A DNA stretch of 64,000 nt from Cordylochernes scorpioides (taxonomy: Eukaryota; Arthropoda; Arachnida; Pseudoscorpiones; Chernetidae). The stretch lies in the NCBI GenBank assembly GCA_030710605.1, contig CP092870.1, positions 15,414,684 to 15,478,683 of the forward strand, in the 5' to 3' direction. Each line of letters opens with the position of its first letter. Positions within the stretch are counted from its first letter, which is position 1. The notes beneath the pieces are model-generated. The model worked only from the letters and a program-made list of their open reading frames with translations. It ran no database searches and was not told the origin of the DNA. A program made the position numbers and the translations under genes. Of the stretch, positions 32,895 through 43,457 are shown piece after piece.

Positions 32895-32967
32895 TGGAGA
32901 TGCAGGGTATTGATCCAGGTACCCCTCGTTTGCTAGGCGAGCGCTCTACCATCTGAGCTACATACAC
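32895..32967 (-). pseudogene. tRNA-Ala (AGC) pseudogene
   Basis: The D arm (GCTCAGATGGTAGAGC) and the anticodon loop CTAGCAA fit tRNA-Ala(AGC). The acceptor stem has two mismatches (GTGTATG against CATCTCC) and the B box has drifted to GGATCAATACC. No T-run follows. Judged inactive. Confidence 0.75.
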
Positions 32968-33139
32968 AACACTATAAATTCTATTATGAAAGTTATATGG
33001 AGAATAATTCTCTTCAACGAAACTATTTATGTGACGTAAATCTCTCCCTTCACTGAAATTATAAATGGCGAAAATCTCTCCCCTCATTGAAATTATTTAT
33101 GACGAAAAACTCTATAACGAATCTATTTGTTTCTGTGAA

Positions 33140-33285
33140 ACAACTTCGGCCAGTTAGAGTTTTTTATTTTCTCAACGTTTCGACAAAAATCGTTTGTCTT
33201 CGTCAGGAGAAATATAAAAATAAAGCCTTTGGCATGGCGTTAAAAATTGTTCTATAAAACTTTAACTGGCCGAAGTGTCTATTTT
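33140..33285. mobile_element. Foldback with hammerhead centre
   Basis: Arms CTTCGGCCAGTTAGAGTTTT and the inverse AAAACTTTAACTGGCCGAAG. The ribozyme motif sits just inside the left arm. Relatives at 8920 and 37255. Confidence 0.75.
33168..33212 (-). ncRNA. Hammerhead ribozyme candidate, 6-bp stem I
   Basis: On the minus strand: TTTCTC, CTGACGA, one extra A, stem II GACAAA/TTTGTC with loop CGATT, GAAA, the palindrome ACGT, T, then GAGAAA. Stem I TTTCTC/GAGAAA is perfect over six pairs, and all invariant core bases are present. The unpaired extra A after the core is the only departure from the consensus. Confidence 0.65.
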
Positions 33286-33405
33286 TTTTTACGGAAATAT
33301 GAATGCCGGCCAGACAACCTCGTATCTTCAGGAAACTATTTATGGAGAATAATTCTCTTTAACGAAACTATTTATGACGAAAAACTCTATAACGAAACTA
33401 TTTAT

Positions 33406-33720
33406 AAAACGACATTTGAAAATTATCCCGCATGTGTTTCTTTTGAACGAAAAATCAAAATGTATCTTAAGGAGAAATAACGATTATTTCTAACCTTAGG
33501 GATGAAGTATGAAAGGATGAATTGTGAAGAGTAATGATAAACGGAAAAATAAAAGTGTCTAGGGATGGGAATCGAACCCATAGTGTTCCGCTTACCGGGC
33601 AGATGCCATGTCCACTAGGCTACCCTGGATATATTTTTCCGTTTGTAAATAATACATAAAGTAATTTATAATATAATATAATGCGGCTTGTGATTGTAAA
33701 ACGACATTTGAAAATTATCC
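33406..33720 (+). mobile_element. Family C element with tRNA-like centre
   Basis: Left arm complete (33406-33550), then a tRNA-like sequence, then only the first bases of the right arm (TTTTTCCGTTT) before other sequence; a second family C start follows at 33700. Confidence 0.75.
33556..33629 (-). tRNA. tRNA-like core of family C (anticodon position GGT)
   Basis: Folds as a cloverleaf: acceptor TCCAGGG/CCCTAGA (6 of 7 pairs), D arm GCC...GGC, anticodon arm TCTGC/GCGGA with loop CCGGTAA, T arm ATGGG/CCCAT with TTCGATT. The base before the anticodon is C rather than the universal U, and no T-run follows. More likely a tRNA-derived part of the mobile element than a working tRNA-Thr. Confidence 0.55.
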
Positions 33721-33905
33721 CTTATGACGAAAGTCTCCTCACCGAAATTCTTCATGACAAAATTTTATAAAGAAATTATTTCTGACAAAAATTCTATATC
33801 GAAACTATAAAAAATTCTATAATGAATTATCTATCACGAAAACTCTTTAGAATATATGTTGTGTGTGTGAATCTATTTGTGACTAAAATCTCTCTATAAA
33901 AATTA

Positions 33906-34545
33906 TTGATCCATTCCTTATGGAATTTAGCTCTATTTGCATAAATATCGGTCTCAGAAAAAAAAAAAAAAAAAACTTCGAAAGGTTTTAGAGGTTTTCA
34001 TAATGTACTTTTTTAATTCGCCGACTGAAATAGTCTTCCCTCAGGCAAAAACTCGAAAATGCTAATTACCCTCTCATCACACTTATTTATTAGACATATT
34101 TAATAATAAATCTAATATATTTGATAAACACAGCTTTGCACTAAACATTTTCAGAATTCTTTAGTTAAAACTTATTTTTCCTCTAGCCGTTGTATAATTG
34201 GAAGTGGTAATAAGGCAAGCTAACAAGCACCATCAGTTTGGATAGAAAGTTTTCCCATCGAAGAAACAAATAGGAAAATATCAATTTGAATTGTAAATAA
34301 ATTCTGATATTCCGTTATACCCGAGGCCATTTTGGAAAAAAAGTTTACAACGGTTGTTCTCAGCAGTTTTCTATTAAATTTAATGAAGAACGGTGGAGAG
34401 AATATGTTATTGGGATATGGGGAATTGTTATCGATCTTGGATAAGTCGGTCATTGCTGGTGTTAGTAGTGGGATCCTTTAATGACTTCTTTCAGAGATAT
34501 TACATTATAGAATCCACTGTGACATTGGGGTTAGTGAACTAATAG
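33906..34545. other. No gene seen
   Basis: A 77-codon minus-strand frame (34220-34453) has no recognisable homology. Confidence 0.4.
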
Positions 34546-34547
34546 TA

Positions 34548-35871
34548 CGAAGGTTGTCCGTAAAATAAGTTCCACAGAGGTTTTTCATACAGAAAAACAG
34601 GTTTATTTGCCCTGAACTATGCATTTTCGAAAATATCAGACTTTTTTCATTTTTCTACATATTCCCCGTTTCGTTCGACGCATATTTGCATTCGGTATAC
34701 CCACTTATGGAACCCAGAGTCAAAGAACTCTGCCGCCTGGCCTCGTAGAAAGCCTAAAACCGCTTCTTTCAACTCGTTATCGTCCTGGAATTGGGTTCCT
34801 ACCAGGTTTTTTTTCAAATCGCGGAAGAAATGGAAGTCAGTAGGAGCTACGTCCGGGCTGTAAGGTGGGTGTGACACCAATTCCCATTCAAATTCTTCAA
34901 TGAGGGCAGTGGTTTGATGGGCGGTGTGCGGCTGAGCGTTGTCGTGGTGGACACGCACCCCTTTGATTAACATCCCTCTCCTCTTGTTCTGAATCGCGCG
35001 TCGAAGTTGTTTTAAGGTCTCACAGTACCGGTCGAAATTGATTGTTGTACCCTGACGCATAAAGTCGCAAAACAATAGGCTCTTTCGGTTCCAAAAGACG
35101 GTAGCCATAATTTTCCCGGCAGAAAGTGTTTGTTTAAACTTTAGAGGTTTCGGCGAAGAAATGTGCTTCCACTGCTTGGATTGCTCCTTTGTCTCCGGTG
35201 TGGTGTACCCAGGTCACATCACCAGTAACGATCGAATCCAAGAATTCCTCTCCGTCAGTTTTGTGGCAATCGAAAAATTTCTGGGCCGCATCAACCCTCT
35301 GCCGTTTATGGTCTTCAGTCAGCATTTTCGGAACCCATATTGCGCAGACCTTTGAATACCCTAAATGTTCACGCAAAATCTTGTCGATGGTGGTTTTACT
35401 GACATCAGGAACCAAATCGCAGAGCTTCCGTACAGTAATCCGTCGATCTTCAAGCATTGCCGCTTCGACTTTGGCAATGGTTTCGTCCGAAACCGATGGC
35501 CGTCCAGCACGCGGTTCATCGTGGACGTCTGTTCGGCTGTTTTTAAATTCGCTGACCCATCTGCGCACCATCCCGGAACTCATACACCCTTCTTCATACA
35601 CTTAACAGAGTTCAGTATGAATGTCCTTGGCCGAATTCTTCTTTGCGGCCAAAAATCGAATTACTGACCGTAATTCGCAGCTGGCGGGAGACACGAGGGG
35701 AAGCTCCATCACTAACGGCTGCTCAGCCAAAACTAAGCTTACCAGCGACGTGTCCTTGGTGGGAAATTGGAGTGGGGAGAACAAGTTACGAGACCGTGCA
35801 GTCGTCTCGAGCCTAAAAGCGATCCTCATTACAGTGGTGCCCCGTGGAACTTATTTAACGGACAACCCTCG
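34548..35871 (-). mobile_element. Complete mariner element
   Basis: 1324 bp with terminal repeats CGAAGGTTGTCCGTAAAATA and CGAGGGTTGTCCGTTAAATA (inverse of the right end), both followed by AGTTCCAC. TA is present on each side (34546-34547, 35872-35873). Confidence 0.95.
34647..35829 (-). pseudogene. Mariner transposase, two lesions
   Basis: Three consecutive pieces. The first (to 35602) ends RSVIRFLAAKKNSAKDIHTE and LC, then TAA in place of a sense codon. The second (35601-35134), in the same frame, carries the HTH region (GMVRRWVSEF, TVRKLCDLVPDVSKTTI), the linker WVPK and the first catalytic Asp in VTGDVTWVHH. A one-base frameshift near 35140 leads to the third (35108-34647) with HHDNAQPHTA and YSPDVAPTDFHFF. 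There are 34 residues between the second and third Asp, the mariner DD34D signature. All three Asp are kept; only the stop and the frameshift break it. Confidence 0.93.
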
Positions 35872-35884
35872 TATAAATCGTAAA

Positions 35885-36040
35885 TATTAGCTACGACCCA
35901 TGATCGAATCCCGCATTGGAAACCTTTTTTTTTTTCTGAAGAAATATTGCTTCAATGACTCCCGATTCTTACAAAAGCCTAACCTTACCAGTGAGTGCAA
36001 GTAACCAAAACGGGCTTCTATCACACTTTTATGTTGAAAA
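35885..36040 (+). mobile_element. SINE fragment
   Basis: ATCGAATCCCGCATTGGAAA, CCCGATTCTTACAAAAGCCT and CAGTGAGTGCAAGTAACC identify a diverged partial copy. Confidence 0.65.
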
Positions 36041-36184
36041 CATCAGATGCTTTCACGGATAAGTTTCTTTTAAAAATATTAATTCAAATTTCTAACTTTC
36101 ATGCCTCCAAAAGCTAGAGATTTGAAGTAAATTGTTCTAAAAGGAACACTTATTCATAGAAGCTTCTTGTTTTCACCTTATTAT

Positions 36185-36390
36185 TGTTACGTCGTACCCA
36201 GACGCTATTCGTGTACTTTGTCTGATCAGTATGCCACAAAGATACACATGTGAGTTCGAAGGGATTGCAGTTAAAGCTAGCGCTTTATTGTATTTCACTT
36301 AACAGAAGGAATACAACAGTGAGACTTGCCTTCAACCTCCCCGTCAGAGGGATCCTTGACGTCGTGGATGTCCTCTAGATCGCGTGTTAT
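36185..36390 (+). mobile_element. Truncated LTR
   Basis: Begins TGTTACGTCGTACCCAGACG, closely matching the first 200 bp of the solo LTR at 17898-18356, then breaks off. Confidence 0.7.
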
Positions 36391-36427
36391 TGCTTTGTAT
36401 TAATTCAGAAGTTATTCAATTTTATAA

Positions 36428-36945
36428 ATGATAGTTCGAAACACACTATTATAGACGCGTATGATTCTTTTGAAAATTAAACAATTTCTACTGCCCTTAC
36501 TGTAATGGAAAAATTAAAGGGAGGGCCTGGCTCATCAGTGGTGAACCCTCCCAGCGGTTTAGTCACTGATGAGCTAAGCCTTCCCTTCTTCTTCTTCTTT
36601 CTTATCTCCACTCAATCATATTAGGATGTCAAGCTTGTAAAGCTTGAGACTTTTGATGGTGTCTGTTGACAACCATCATGACTGGGTGAAGTAGAATGCG
36701 TCTGCCTTTCTCATTAAGACTGGAAACACTACTCAGTGACAGGCCACTGACTTAGCTCCAAAAGAAATGGCCGTCTCTGACATGAGGAACAGACACCATT
36801 TGCAGCCGTTTCTAACATCCTTAAATTTTTCCATTACAGTAAGAACAGTAGAAATTGTTTAAATTTCAAAAAAGAATCGTACGCATCTATAATAGTTTTG
36901 AATATTCATAACTGATGGCGCGCTGATGCATCATAATATAAATGA
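36428..36945. mobile_element. Family B element with central insert
   Basis: Outer arms TATAGACGCGTATGATTC and the inverse GAATCGTACGCATCTATA. Inner parts GGGAGGGCCTGGCTCATCAG and CTCCCAGCGG, then about 250 bp of other sequence (36590-36830) before the right arm. Confidence 0.75.
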
Positions 36946-37254
36946 TAGTGAATTTTTGGTAAAAGAATTACTAGGAGAGAATGGGAAAACAGAATCCCTA
37001 TCTCACAGAGGGCAACAAAGGTTTACATCGAGGTCACGTCAGCTCGTGGTTAGGCTTAACGACACCCTAACTCCATTAAGTAAAACGTTGGGCTTTCCTT
37101 ACCACCGCAGTCTTTTTGCAACCTTCTTGTTGGTCTACCTTTTTCTTCTTTCTTTCTTTTTTTTTCTGGTCGAGAGAACATCGCCTAACTAATAAAGATC
37201 ACAGTAATGAAGATTGAAACAATAGATAGTACCATTTTTTATTTTAAAACAATT
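36946..37254. other. No gene seen
   Basis: An 88-codon frame (36926-37192) starts inside the family B arm and has no recognisable homology. Confidence 0.35.
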
Positions 37255-37610
37255 TTATACTATATTTATTGCTTCAAATAAAATACACTTCGGCCAGTAA
37301 ATCTTTTTATTGTCTCTATAAAAATATTTAATGGCCGAAGTATCTTTTATTTGAAGAATTATGAATGCCGGCCAGGTAGCCTCTATCTTTACGAAAATCA
37401 AGATCAATTTATAGGTCCCGAGGTATTCAAGATGGCAACTAGAGAAGACTATGATCAAGTATGCAAGGGCAAAACATTCTTTATATTTTAATCACCGTAT
37501 AGAGACAATAAAAATATTTACTGTCCGAAGTGTCTTTCATTTGAAGAAGTATGGTTGCCGGCCAGGCAGCCTCTATCTTTACGGTATCTTTATTGTGATG
37601 ATAAAATATT
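37255..37610. mobile_element. Foldback pieces of the 33140 family
   Basis: CACTTCGGCCAGTAAATCTT and the inverse TTTAATGGCCGAAGTATC enclose only 30 bp; a second half (TTTACTGTCCGAAGTGTC) follows at 37520. Both are followed by TGCCGGCCAGG(T/C)AGCCTCT. No hammerhead core remains. Confidence 0.6.
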
Positions 37611-37737
37611 GAGATATCCTGGCTTATTCAGTGGTGAACTCTCCCAGCGGTTTTACCAGTTTAATATGCTTTATCGTTTAATATGCTTATTTTTCTCATT
37701 TTGGTAAATGGCTGTTCCAGTTATTGTGTTCTACATT

Positions 37738-38035
37738 CATAGACAAAACTTAAGGAAGTTGTACCTTTTAGCATGTATATCGGTATTTAAACAATAACTT
37801 TAAGATCATTATAAAATAAATGAAGCTTCCAGGGTTAAGTTTCTTGTACAATTTTTTTATTATTTTAAAGCTTTCGGCCTTGTCAGTCTTTCAACAGGAT
37901 TATCACTTTAACAACTTAATAATAAATACATTTTTTATATACACTTTAAGAGTTATTTGATACACAGTGATCTTTATTGAAGAGACACACGAGATAACCA
38001 AGAGTGAACAAAATTGTTTCTGATAGAACATCGCC
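37738..38035. mobile_element. Tc1-type MITE interrupted by a hammerhead-like piece
   Basis: Left part CATAGACAAAACTTAAGGAA, CCTTTTAGCATGTATATCGG; right part TTGATACACAGTGATCTTTA. In between (37835-37930), on the minus strand, are CTGTTGA and GGCCGAAAGCTTTA, as in 27020-27225. Confidence 0.6.
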
Positions 38036-38429
38036 TAACTAATAAAGATCACAGTAATGAAGATTGAAAACTATAGCTAGCACCATTTATTTTAAAACTA
38101 TTTTATTCTATCTTTTTTTGCAATGATAAAATATTGAGAGATCCTGGTTAATCAATGGTGAACGCTCCTAGCGTTTTCTCCAGTTTAATCTACCGTACCT
38201 CTGTAATATTGAATTTTTCTGTTTTCCTTTGATACCGATACTGAAGCTGACCTCTTAGAAATGGTATTTTAAATGAAATATGGACATGAGAATCATACGT
38301 GTCTAAAATACTGTCACAGATTCACATATATAATTTTATAATTAAAATTAGGTGGTCAGGATTTTTAAATTTTTAATAGCAACATATTTTCTATTTTCCT
38401 CTTACTTTTTAACATGTTTATCGTAAGTA

Positions 38430-38690
38430 TTATAATTTGGCCTTAACTATCCATTTCTTGATTTCTCTGGAAACCGCTTGTACCAAATTTTGGTCGTTGA
38501 GGTACAGCCTGCACAACGCTCACGAGAGCCAACAGCCCGAAACGTGTATGTGGTTAGCTTTTCTTAATTTATCAAGAAAATGGGTTGGCCAGATAATATG
38601 GAATAATCTTAAATCAACGTTTAGTTGGTTTTTGTTACACTAGATGGCGCTCTTCCATCTAAAATTCAATGTGAGTGGTCAGAATAGGCT
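38430..38690 (+). mobile_element. Hammerhead-bearing element, core mutated
   Basis: Plus-strand copy with the ribozyme position at 38513-38553: CTCACGA (the core G changed to C), loop CCAACA, GAAA, ACGTGT. Followed by the palindromic arm TTATCAAGAAAATGGGTTGG. Confidence 0.75.
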
Positions 38691-38782
38691 TTTTTTTTTT
38701 TAATTTTCAATATCAACTTTTATAAATTCAACTGCTATTCATCGATATTTTTTATATAATATTTGATAATATTATAATATAC

Positions 38783-39140
38783 AAAAAAAAAACATATCCT
38801 GACCACCAGCACATGAGCTTTTTTAGATGACAGAGCGCCATCTAGTGGAACAGAAACAACCCATTTGACCAACGTTTAGTTGATTTCTGTTCCACTAGAG
38901 GGCGCTCTGCCATCTAAAAAGCTCATGTGCTCGTTGTCCGAATATGCCTTTTTTTTTATTTTAATACCAATAACTGACCTTTTTTATTTTTAAATTATTT
39001 TTTTCACATTATAATATTTGAAAAACCAATAGAAAAAAACCATGGAACAGGTTAAATCAATGTTTAGTTGATTACTGTTCCACTAGATGGCGCTCTGTCA
39101 TCTAAAAAGCACATGTGCTCCTGGTCAGGATATGCCTTCA
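38783..39140. mobile_element. Foldback arms of the hammerhead element
   Basis: CATATCCTGACCACCAGCAC and its inverse around 38860-38880 form a short foldback without ribozyme; a third arm (ATGGCGCTCTGTCATCTAAA) lies at 39085-39140. Confidence 0.7.
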
Positions 39141-40040
39141 TTATTATATTGTTGCACCAGGCTGCGGTTTGGCAGATTCTTCAGTCTTGGTTCTCTCCTC
39201 AGACGCGTCTTGCATCTTTCCAGAACGTGTCTCAACCATCCTACAAGGTTAAACCAGGAAATAATAAGACAACTATATTTTTAGGTAACACCTAGAATCT
39301 CTCTTTATTTATCACATCAAAGTTTAAAGCAGGTTGGGTATTCATTGTATCAAAATACAAATTATTTTATAATACATAATATTTCATAATAATATCCTGT
39401 TTTATAAAAATAAATAAATGTAAAATATAAATTTGAAGTATATGGAAAATATAATTATAAATAATTTTTAAAATATGCGCATTAATCATGATACAACAAT
39501 TAATATATATTTATAAAAGAAACACATTACCAGTAAATTTATTTTCTAAAAATTTCAATATCAACATCTAATCTTTTTCTATATTTTTCTTCTTAATCCA
39601 ACAATTCTATCTAGAAGCAATAATTCAGAACAATTCAAGAATATTTTCGATAGAGAATAATATTTCTAGCTAATATGCACATCTATCTATTGTACCACAC
39701 AACAATTCGGTGTCATGCACAAACAGATAATTCACAAGGTTGATTACTTTCTGCAAATTTAGATTTTTTTTTATACGCGATGGAAAACTTAATAAAAAAA
39801 CCCACAAGGAGAATAATTAAATGAGTCGGGTAAAAAAAAACTGAAAACTCTCTTACTCACCTTCAAAAAGGAAAAATTAATCAAAACCTAATTAAAATTA
39901 GGGAGAAAGAAATAATTAAAACAAACAGAACGAGAGAAAAAATCAGGGCTAATTAAAAATCATAATCCATTCATGTAGTAAACCAATTTGGCAGAATGGA
40001 GGGTATTGATTACTTGCATTAGTTTCTTCTTGTTTCTTCT
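39141..40040. other. No gene seen
   Basis: A 160-bp GC-richer stretch (39150-39300) begins TGTTGCACCAGGC and might be LTR debris. The remainder is AT-rich. Confidence 0.35.
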
Positions 40041-40059
40041 ATAGGACAGTTATCTCTTC

Positions 40060-41200
40060 GGATTCCACTCAACCTATGGGCTTCAAGTCGGATTCCACTC
40101 AAACTATGGGCTTCAAGTCGGATTCCACTCAAACTATCGGCTTTAAGTCGGATTCCACTCAAACTATGGGCTTCAAATCGGATTCCACTCAAACTATGGG
40201 CTTCAAGTCGGATTCCACTCAAACTATCGGCTTCAAGTCGGATTCCATTCAACCTATGGTCTTCAAGTCAGATTCCATTCAAACTATGATCTTTAAGTCG
40301 GATTCCACTCAAACTATGGTCTTCAAGTCGGATTCCACTCAAACTATGGGCTTCAAGTCGGATTCCATTCAAACTATGGTCTTTAAGTCGGATTCCATTC
40401 AAACTATGGTCTTTAAGTCGGATTCCACCAAACTATGGTCTTCAAGTCGGATTCCACACAAACTATGGGCTTCAAGTCAGATTCCATTCAAACTATGGTC
40501 TTCAAGTCGGATTCCACTCAAACTATGGGCTTCAAGTCGGATTCCACTCAAACTATGGTCTTTAAGTCGGATTCCACTCAAACTATGGTCTTCAAGTCGG
40601 ATTCCACTCAAACTATGGGCTTCAAGTCGGATTCCATTCAACCTATGGTCTTCAAGTCAGATTCCATTCAAACTATGATCTTTAAGTCGGATTCCACTCA
40701 AACTATGGTCTTCAAGTCGGATTCCACTCAAACTATGGGCTTCAAGTCGGATTCCATTCAAACTATGGTCTTTAAGTCGGATTCCATTCAAACTATGGTC
40801 TTTAAGTCGGATTCCACCAAACTATGGTCTTCAAGTCGGATTCCACACAAACTATGGGTATCAAGTCAGATTCCATTCAAACTATGGTCTTCAAGTCGGA
40901 TTCCACTCAAACTATGGGCTTCAAGTCGGATTCCATTCAAACTATGGGCTTCAAGTCGGATTCCACTCAAACTATGGGCTTCAAGTCGGATTCCACTCAG
41001 ACTATGGGCTTCAAGTCGGATTCCACTCAGACTATGGTCTTCAAGTCGGATTCCACTCAAACTATGGGCTTAAAGTCAGATTCCATTCAAACTATGGGCT
41101 TCACGTCGGATTCCACTCAAACTATGGGCTTCACGTCGGATTCCACTCAAACTATGGGCTTCAAGTCGGATTCCACTCAGACTATGGTCTTCAAGTCGGC
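40060..41200. repeat. 30-bp minisatellite, about 38 units
   Basis: Unit made of ACTATGGGCTTCAAGTCG and GATTCCACTCAA, with variants (TATGGTC, TATCGGC, CATTCAA, AAGTCAG). The reading frames of 200, 212 and 138 codons (10-residue repeat around GFKSDSTQTM) are by-products of the 30-bp period and change frame where 29-bp units occur. A block of about 389 bp (40241 and 40630 starts) is itself duplicated. Confidence 0.97.
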
Positions 41201-41204
41201 ATTT

Positions 41205-41480
41205 AGTTTTCTAAAGCTTGTGTGGTGGATTTATGACTGACCTGAGTCTGCTAGTTTGCCGAGACGGTCAACAGATGGCACTTAGTTTAATCTAAACAAG
41301 TCGGTGGACACACGAGTGGTTTAAAACGTCGATTCCCGATAGCCACGACTCGGGATCGAATCCCGCATTGGACACCTTTTTTTTTTTTTTAAAGAATGTC
41401 GGTAGACGATTGGGTAAAACCCTAGATTCCCGACAGTCATGAACCGGGATCGAATCCTGCGAGGACACTTTGTTTTAATA
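41205..41480 (+). mobile_element. A2 fragment and SINE-head fragments
   Basis: CTAGTTTGCCGAGACGGTCA (A2) at 41250, then two SINE-head pieces (GGGATCGAATCCCGCATTGG; GGGATCGAATCCTGCG). Confidence 0.6.
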
Positions 41481-41829
41481 TATGAATAACTTTCACATAT
41501 TATTCATTGTTGCAAATATCATAAACTAGATTGTTCTTTTTGAGCGGTACTTAATATAGTAATTTTGGAACAAGAGTTTTAGTCTATTTTGATGGGAGAC
41601 CTTTTTTATGCTATAAGTTCAAGCAACATCCCTGAGATGCAAGAGTCACGTACATTTGTTAAGTCTTAAGCTACTGTAAATATTGGGTCACTTAGTTGAC
41701 ATATCACAAGAAGTGCAGAAATTAGAAATCTCCTTTATTGTAAAAACCTTTCAGGTCAGAGTTTCCAAACCTCAGGTCCTTCGACTGTAAATTTCTAAGA
41801 GAGAACGCTTACAAAAATATTATTTTATA
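41481..41829. other. No gene seen
   Basis: AT-rich sequence between the SINE fragments and the Tc1 element. Confidence 0.4.
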
Positions 41830-43248
41830 CACTGCGTGTCATTGAAAATGGAACACCAAGAAATAGTGGCCAGAAAGTGATGAAACTCGGCAGACAGAGA
41901 GAGACAGGGGCGAACAATAAGTGATCTTTATTTCAAAATGATAGTCATAATACAGAGCGAGAACGGCGTCGGCTTAGTAGCAAGTAGGACCACCGCGGAC
42001 GGCGATGCACGCAGCAACACGTCTAGGTAGAGAGTCAATCAGAGTACGGATGGCGTCCTGAGGGATGGCTCTCCATTCTCTCTCAACCATTTGCCACAGT
42101 TCGTCTTCTGAACGCAGCTGTGGCAAGGCATGCAAACGGCGTCCAATGATGTCCCAGACGTGCTCGATTGGTGAGAGATCAGGAGAGTACGGTGGCCAGG
42201 GAAGCATCTGTACATCTTGCAGAGCTTGTTGGCTAATGCGAGCAGTGTGCGGTCGGGCGTTATCCTGCTGATAAAGGGCATTGGGTACCCCCTGAAGGTA
42301 GGGGAGTGTCACCGGTCGCAGCACATCATCAACGTATCGTTGGGCCGTCATAGTGCCCCGAGTACGAAGTAAAGGTGACCTGGAATCATACGCGATTGCG
42401 CCCCAAACCATGATTCCACGTTGTCGCACGGTGGGGCGTTCCACAATTGCTGCCGGATTGGACCTTTCTCCACGTCGACGCCACACGCGTACACGGCGAC
42501 TATCACTGGACAAGCAGAAACGCGACTCATCTGAGAACACGACCCTGTGCCATTCCGTCATCCACGTCGATCTAGCCCGGCACCATTCCAACGTTTGGCG
42601 CCTATTCGGTGGGGTCAATGGCAGTCTTCTTAGCGGACGGCATGAGTGCAAGCCATTAGCAACCAATCGACGGGAAATGGTTCTGGTCGAGATGGAATGA
42701 TCTAGGGTGTCTTGCACATGTTGCAGGATGGCGGTACAAGTGGCTTGTGGGGCCGCCACTGCTTGTCGAAGGATACGCCGATCCACACGTGCTGACGTCA
42801 CTCTGGTTGCACCGGCATTCCTATAAATTACAACATTTCCTTGTTCCAACCATCTTCTCCACAGTCGGTGCACCGTGGACGCACCAAGGTGTGTATCAGC
42901 TGCGATTTGACGTATGGACCAACCTGCCCTTTTCAGTCCGATCACCATGCCCCTCGTAAAAGCGTCTGTCTGCTTGAACTGCCTCCGTTTACGATGACCT
43001 GGCATTCTCTGTTATTACACGTGTCTTTTGACACAAGAACAAAATTTCTCCAATGATTTTCCTTGAAGAAATAACGACACGAATACTGTCCTTTCTGCAA
43101 GTTCCTTCCCTTATATCTTACTCCATGTGCGCACGAGAGCTGCGCATTTTACATCATTTGCATAACTCGGTTAGGCGCGTCTACCCTGAAATTTGCATAA
43201 TTTTCTGGCCACTATTTCTTGGTGTTCCATTTTCAATGTCACGCAGTG
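41830..43248 (-). mobile_element. Complete Tc1-like transposon
   Basis: 1419 bp. Terminal repeats of about 46 bp start CACTGCGTGTCATTGAAAAT on the left and CACTGCGTGACATTGAAAAT (inverse of the right end), with one difference seen. TA lies on each side (41828-41829, 43249-43250). It holds one unbroken transposase gene. Confidence 0.97.
41974..43005 (-). CDS. Tc1-like transposase, intact 343 codons
   Basis: Catalyses cut-and-paste transposition in the nucleus. The start MPGHRKRRQF gives the usual length for the family (about 340). Residues 17-56 form the first helix-turn-helix (GWSIRQIAADTHLGASTVHR) and residues 100-125 the second. The catalytic acids are D159 (VVFSDESRF), D248 (YQQDNARPHTA) and E281 (SPDLSPIEHVWD). 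I count 32 residues between D248 and E281, two fewer than the common DD34E spacing. The tail SLPRRVAACIAVRGG is typical of Tc1. No stops or frameshifts; GC is well above the neighbourhood, which suggests recent arrival. It is the only intact transposase in the window. Confidence 0.96.
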   Translation of the reverse strand: MPGHRKRRQFKQTDAFTRGMVIGLKRAGWSIRQIAADTHLGASTVHRLWRRWLEQGNVVIYRNAGATRVTSARVDRRILRQAVAAPQATCTAILQHVQDTLDHSISTRTISRRLVANGLHSCRPLRRLPLTPPNRRQTLEWCRARSTWMTEWHRVVFSDESRFCLSSDSRRVRVWRRRGERSNPAAIVERPTVRQRGIMVWGAIAYDSRSPLLRTRGTMTAQRYVDDVLRPVTLPYLQGVPNALYQQDNARPHTARISQQALQDVQMLPWPPYSPDLSPIEHVWDIIGRRLHALPQLRSEDELWQMVEREWRAIPQDAIRTLIDSLPRRVAACIAVRGGPTCY

Positions 43249-43279
43249 TATATAGGCTGCCGAATAGGTTTTGCATATA

Positions 43280-43457
43280 CAGTATAACTTGAATAATTCG
43301 AACATCTTTAATTCGAAAACATCTTTAAATATAATATTTATCTTGGTTCTTAGACTTCTAAGCCTTTTATTCAAAACGTTTTTAATTCGATTTTTTTTTT
43401 TTGATAATTCGAATTTCTTTTTGGTCCCTTGAGCTTCGAATTATCTAAGTTTGGCTG
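43280..43457. mobile_element. Tigger/pogo-type MITE
   Basis: CAGTATAACTTGAATAATTC on the left and the inverse GAATTATCTAAGTTTGGCTG on the right, TA on each side. The interior has repeated AATTCGAA. Lies 30 bp from the Tc1 element. Confidence 0.8.

Larger units (their letters stand above)
32755..33905 (+). repeat. Degenerate ACGAAACTATTTATGA repeat field
   Basis: The phrase (G)AAACTATTTATGACGAAAAA or close variants recur at about 32757, 33018, 33095, 33342, 33363 and 33730-33870. The field is interrupted by a tRNA-Ala relic, a hammerhead foldback and a family C foldback. Confidence 0.6.

Noticed and set aside
40076..41240. Long reading frames of 138-212 codons with 10-residue repeats
   Set aside because: The 30-bp period of the minisatellite creates them; frame changes at 29-bp units and no start context or non-repeat domain.
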